DNA of 64,000 nucleotides, taken from Hymenobacter taeanensis (lineage in GTDB: Bacteria > Bacteroidota > Bacteroidia > Cytophagales > Hymenobacteraceae). The DNA is taken from the NCBI RefSeq assembly GCF_013137895.1, contig NZ_CP053538.1, forward strand, positions 4,815,663-4,879,662, in the 5' to 3' direction. The position numbers and the translations under genes are program-made. The notes under the pieces were generated by a model that was not told where the DNA came from, searched no databases, and saw only the letters and a program-made list of their open reading frames with translations. Positions 61,593-64,000 of this stretch are shown here, one piece after another; position 1 is the stretch's first letter; each line of letters starts with the position of its first letter.

Positions 61593-62174
61593 TTAGTCCC
61601 GCAATATTTCCAGGCCACCATCTGGCAGCAGCCTTACCACTCGTGAGGGCTGCGCCCGCGTGGTATCTTCCTGCCGCCACCGCACCACATAATCAACTCC
61701 ACGCACTATCTGCGGGTTTACCTCTGCATATATGGCTGGCGAAGGTTCTCCGCTCAGGTTGGCAGATGTTGACACTAACCCGTGCCCCAGCCGGCGTAGC
61801 ACTTTCTGACAGAACTCGTCATTCTGCACAATGCGCAGCCCTACCGTACCATCAGGCGCCAGCAGGTTGGGCGCCACCCGGTGCCCAGCGGGCACTACAT
61901 AGGTGGTAGGCCGCTGCTGAGCAGCCAGTAGTTCCGGTAAATTAGCCGGCACAGCGGCGGCATATCGGGCAAACATTTGCTCGTCGGCCACCAATACAAT
62001 GGCTGCTTTCTCTGCGGGGCGGTTTTTCAGCTCATATATTTTCTTGACGGCCTCCGGCACTTCTGCATCGCATCCCAGCCCCCACACCGTATCAGTGGGG
62101 TAGAGTATAACTTGTTGCAGTAGCAAAGCATCAACGGCTGCCTCCACTTCCTCCCGGAAAAATTTCGTTGTCAT
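61593..62174 (-). CDS. tsaC: L-threonylcarbamoyladenylate synthase (Sua5/YrdC/TsaC family)
   Basis: 193 residues, a single-domain YrdC-type protein. It makes threonylcarbamoyl-AMP from threonine, bicarbonate and ATP for the t6A modification at position 37 of ANN-decoding tRNAs, including the tRNA-Lys genes in this window. Family features in order are LYPTDTVWGLGCDA (~25), IYELKNRP (~44), AIVLVADEQM, TYVVPAGHRV, GTVGLRIVQNDEFC and LVSTSANLSGEPSP. No C-terminal Sua5 domain is present, so it is the short TsaC form. A perfect TAAATTTG box ends 5 nt before the ATG, suggesting a leaderless transcript. Confidence 0.93.
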   Translation of the reverse strand: MTTKFFREEVEAAVDALLLQQVILYPTDTVWGLGCDAEVPEAVKKIYELKNRPAEKAAIVLVADEQMFARYAAAVPANLPELLAAQQRPTTYVVPAGHRVAPNLLAPDGTVGLRIVQNDEFCQKVLRRLGHGLVSTSANLSGEPSPAIYAEVNPQIVRGVDYVVRWRQEDTTRAQPSRVVRLLPDGGLEILRD

Positions 62175-62179
62175 AGCGG

Positions 62180-62187
62180 CAAATTTA
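62180..62187 (-). promoter_or_regulatory. -7 box of tsaC, 5 nt before the start codon
   Basis: Minus-strand TAAATTTG, 8 of 8 to TAnnTTTG. Five nt separate it from the ATG at 62174. Same spacing as in fmt and rlmD. Confidence 0.65.
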
Positions 62188-62293
62188 GGTGATCTAGTAG
62201 TGGATAATTATGGCCGCAGTCATGCCAGTAAGTATGGTTTAGCTTCTAGGCCGCTCCCTGAGCAGGTTAAAGCCTACTCTCCTAATAGTGAGC

Positions 62294-62695
62294 TTAAACC
62301 GATTGGCACAGCTCTACCAAAACCCCGCCGGCACTTTTGGGGTGAATGAAGCAGACCAGTTTATTATCAGCGCCAGGCTTTGGCTCCTCATTCAGTAGCA
62401 CAAAGCCTTCAGACCGCAGCCGTTGCATTTCAGCCCTGATGTCAGCAACCTCAAATGCCACGTGGTGAATGCCTTCCGGCTTCTTCTCTAAATACCGCGT
62501 GATAGCGCTTTCGGGCGAGGTTCCAGCCAAGAGCTCAATTTTGGAGCCACCTACTTGAAAGAACACAGTATCTACGGCCTCACTGGCCACGTGTTCGCGC
62601 TTATAGGGCTCCTGGCCTAGCAGAGTTGTGTAAAGAGCCGTGGCGGCTTCCAGGTCTTTTACGGCTAGTCCTAGGTGTTCGAGGTTCACGAGCAT
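62294..62695 (-). CDS. mce: Methylmalonyl-CoA epimerase
   Basis: 133 residues, typical for the family. It is a VOC (glyoxalase-fold) protein with two beta-alpha-beta-beta-beta modules. Metal-binding residues can be placed as His8 (NLEHLGLAV), Gln47 in VFFQVGG, His78 ([10 protein letters not shown]) and Glu129 (LVELCQ). The enzyme interconverts (2R)- and (2S)-methylmalonyl-CoA in propionate metabolism, linking to methylmalonyl-CoA mutase and succinyl-CoA. A general VOC enzyme is possible, but motifs IHHVAFEV and [11 protein letters not shown] fit the epimerase well. It is divergent from iscS. Confidence 0.92.
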   Translation of the reverse strand: MLVNLEHLGLAVKDLEAATALYTTLLGQEPYKREHVASEAVDTVFFQVGGSKIELLAGTSPESAITRYLEKKPEGIHHVAFEVADIRAEMQRLRSEGFVLLNEEPKPGADNKLVCFIHPKSAGGVLVELCQSV

Positions 62696-62748
62696 ATGCG
62701 GGGGAAAAACCAGCGACGCCCGATAGCGCGGCTTGTTTGGATTTGTTC

Positions 62749-62756
62749 TACTTTTG
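62749..62756 (+). promoter_or_regulatory. -7 box of iscS
   Basis: TACTTTTG, 8 of 8 to TAnnTTTG, ending 79 nt before the iscS ATG. No clear -33 TTTG at 20 nt. Confidence 0.55.
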
Positions 62757-62835
62757 TGCAGGCAAAGTAAAACCAGTTTCCTGGTTTTCGTGTTCTACCT
62801 GCGAACGATTCTCCGCTGAAACTGACCCCCGAGCC

Positions 62836-64000
62836 ATGCTCAAGCTACCTATTTACCTCGACAACAACGCAACCACTCCTCTCGACCCCCGGGTACTGGA
62901 GGCTATGATGCCGTACCTGACCGAGGTGTTCGGCAACGCCGCTTCCCGTAATCACCCCTTCGGCTGGGCCGCCGAAGAAGCAGTTGATTACGCTCGTGAG
63001 CAAATTGCCGGGCTAATCAAGTGTGATCCTAAAGAAATCATCTTCACCTCGGGTGCTACCGAGTCGGACAACCTGGGTATTAAAGGGGTGTTTGAGATGT
63101 ACGCCCAGAAGGGTAACCACATCATCACGGCTACCACTGAGCACAAAGCCGTTCTCGATACGTGCAAACACATTGAGAAGCTGGGTGGCCGCGTAACCTA
63201 TCTTCCCGTTGATGCTGACGGCCTCATCAGCCTTGCTGAACTGGAAGCGGCCATGACGCCCGAGACCATTCTGGTTACCATCATGTATGGTAATAACGAG
63301 ACGGGTACCATTCAGCCCATCCGTGAAATTGCTGCTATTGCCCACAAGCATGGTGCTCTGTTCATGACCGATGGTACCCAGGCAGTTGGTAAAATTCCGG
63401 TGGATGTAATTGCCGATGGTATCGACCTGATGGCTTTTACGGCCCACAAAATGTACGGCCCCAAAGGTGTTGGTGCCCTCTACGTGCGTCGTAAAAACCC
63501 ACGGGTTAAGGTAACTGCTCAAATGGATGGTGGTGGCCACGAGCGTGGCATGCGCTCTGGTACCCTCAACGTGCCTGGTATTGTAGGCCTGGGTAAGGCT
63601 TGTGAGCTTTGCAAGCTGGAGATGGAAGCTGATACGCAGCGCCTCTCCGCCATGCGTGACCGTCTGGAGCGTGAACTCCTGACCTTGGAAGAAAGTTACG
63701 TAAACGGTTCAAGCGAGCACCGCCTGCCTCACGTGGCCAACATCTCTTTCAAATATGTTGAAGGCGAAGGCCTGATGATGGGTGTGAAAGATCTGGCCGT
63801 GTCATCCGGCTCGGCTTGTACTTCAGCTTCTCTCGAGCCTTCTTACGTACTCAAAGCCCTGGGCCTCAGCGATGACCTCGCCCATAGCTCTCTTCGTTTT
63901 GGCTTGTCTCGCTTCACCACCGACGAACAAATCAATTACGCCATCAACCACGTAAAAGAAGCCGTAACCAAGCTACGCGAAATGTCGCCGCTGTGGGAGA
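62836..64000 (+). CDS. iscS: Cysteine desulfurase IscS (3' end outside window)
   Basis: 388 residues are visible from the ATG at 62836 and the frame is still open at the window end; family length is ~404. The enzyme removes sulfur from cysteine as a persulfide for Fe-S clusters, tRNA thiolation and other sulfur transfer. Visible features are [23 protein letters not shown], the PLP-phosphate His in [26 protein letters not shown], the PLP-Lys in [10 protein letters not shown] (~205) and the active-site Cys in [13 protein letters not shown] (~333), which is in the IscS-type loop. It is a class I desulfurase. The next genes (often iscU and iscA) are beyond the window. Confidence 0.97.
   Translation, partial: MLKLPIYLDNNATTPLDPRVLEAMMPYLTEVFGNAASRNHPFGWAAEEAVDYAREQIAGLIKCDPKEIIFTSGATESDNLGIKGVFEMYAQKGNHIITATTEHKAVLDTCKHIEKLGGRVTYLPVDADGLISLAELEAAMTPETILVTIMYGNNETGTIQPIREIAAIAHKHGALFMTDGTQAVGKIPVDVIADGIDLMAFTAHKMYGPKGVGALYVRRKNPRVKVTAQMDGGGHERGMRSGTLNVPGIVGLGKACELCKLEMEADTQRLSAMRDRLERELLTLEESYVNGSSEHRLPHVANISFKYVEGEGLMMGVKDLAVSSGSACTSASLEPSYVLKALGLSDDLAHSSLRFGLSRFTTDEQINYAINHVKEAVTKLREMSPLWE

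Overview
The window reads as a chromosomal segment of a Bacteroidota bacterium, most likely a Hymenobacter-like member of the Cytophagales. Three things point there. At least six secreted proteins end in type IX secretion (T9SS) sorting domains (five type A, one type B/gliding type), beside a PorU2/PorV2-type pair. Many genes carry the Bacteroidota promoter hexamer-plus (TAnnTTTG) and lack obvious Shine-Dalgarno sites. The housekeeping proteins also fit. I see no phage, insertion sequence, CRISPR array or rRNA.

Layout. 0-11.7 kb: the tail of a T9SS cargo protein, an M61 peptidase, a small HMA-like protein, then a polysaccharide group (beta-helix T9SS protein, GH2-like lipoprotein, and a cellulose-synthase-like GT2 fused to a degenerate GH26-like domain) and two small orphan genes. 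11.8-16 kb: flavin amine oxidase, aspartate-ammonia ligase asnA and a lone RecE-like nuclease. 16-20.5 kb: a modular glycoside hydrolase with a frameshift at its signal peptide, then a 1.25-kb gene-free AT-rich stretch. 20.5-24 kb: two SDR dehydrogenases, two identical tRNA-Lys modules and a BatE-like protein. 24-33 kb: two large adhesin-like T9SS proteins and an erythromycin-esterase-like gene broken by two in-frame stops. 33-42.7 kb: rlmD, an acyltransferase, thiL, a lipoprotein, an M3 oligopeptidase, a PaaE-type reductase and an M23 peptidase. 42.8-50.2 kb: a secreted nuclease/phosphatase-fold protein, a LolC/E-type permease, a NamZ-type muramidase, fmt and folA. 50.3-56.1 kb: porV2-porU2. 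56.5-59.6 kb: a PadR/PspC envelope-stress pair. 60-64 kb: cca, tsaC, methylmalonyl-CoA epimerase and the start of iscS.

The most notable item is upstream of asnA. A 28-codon open reading frame (minus strand, 14784 to 14698) has nine Asn codons, eight of them within eleven codons. It is followed by a strong intrinsic terminator (14672-14643), and the reading frame itself carries a 9-nt exact copy of the terminator's 3' arm (14727-14719). That copy can pair with the terminator's 5' arm to form an antiterminator. This is the layout of a ribosome-mediated transcription attenuator that would sense asparagine supply and control asparagine synthesis.

A second pattern is that rlmD, fmt and tsaC each have a perfect TAnnTTTG box ending exactly 5 nt before the start codon, which suggests leaderless mRNAs. 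Gene starts below were chosen by signal peptides, family alignment from memory and promoter position. No database search was run.
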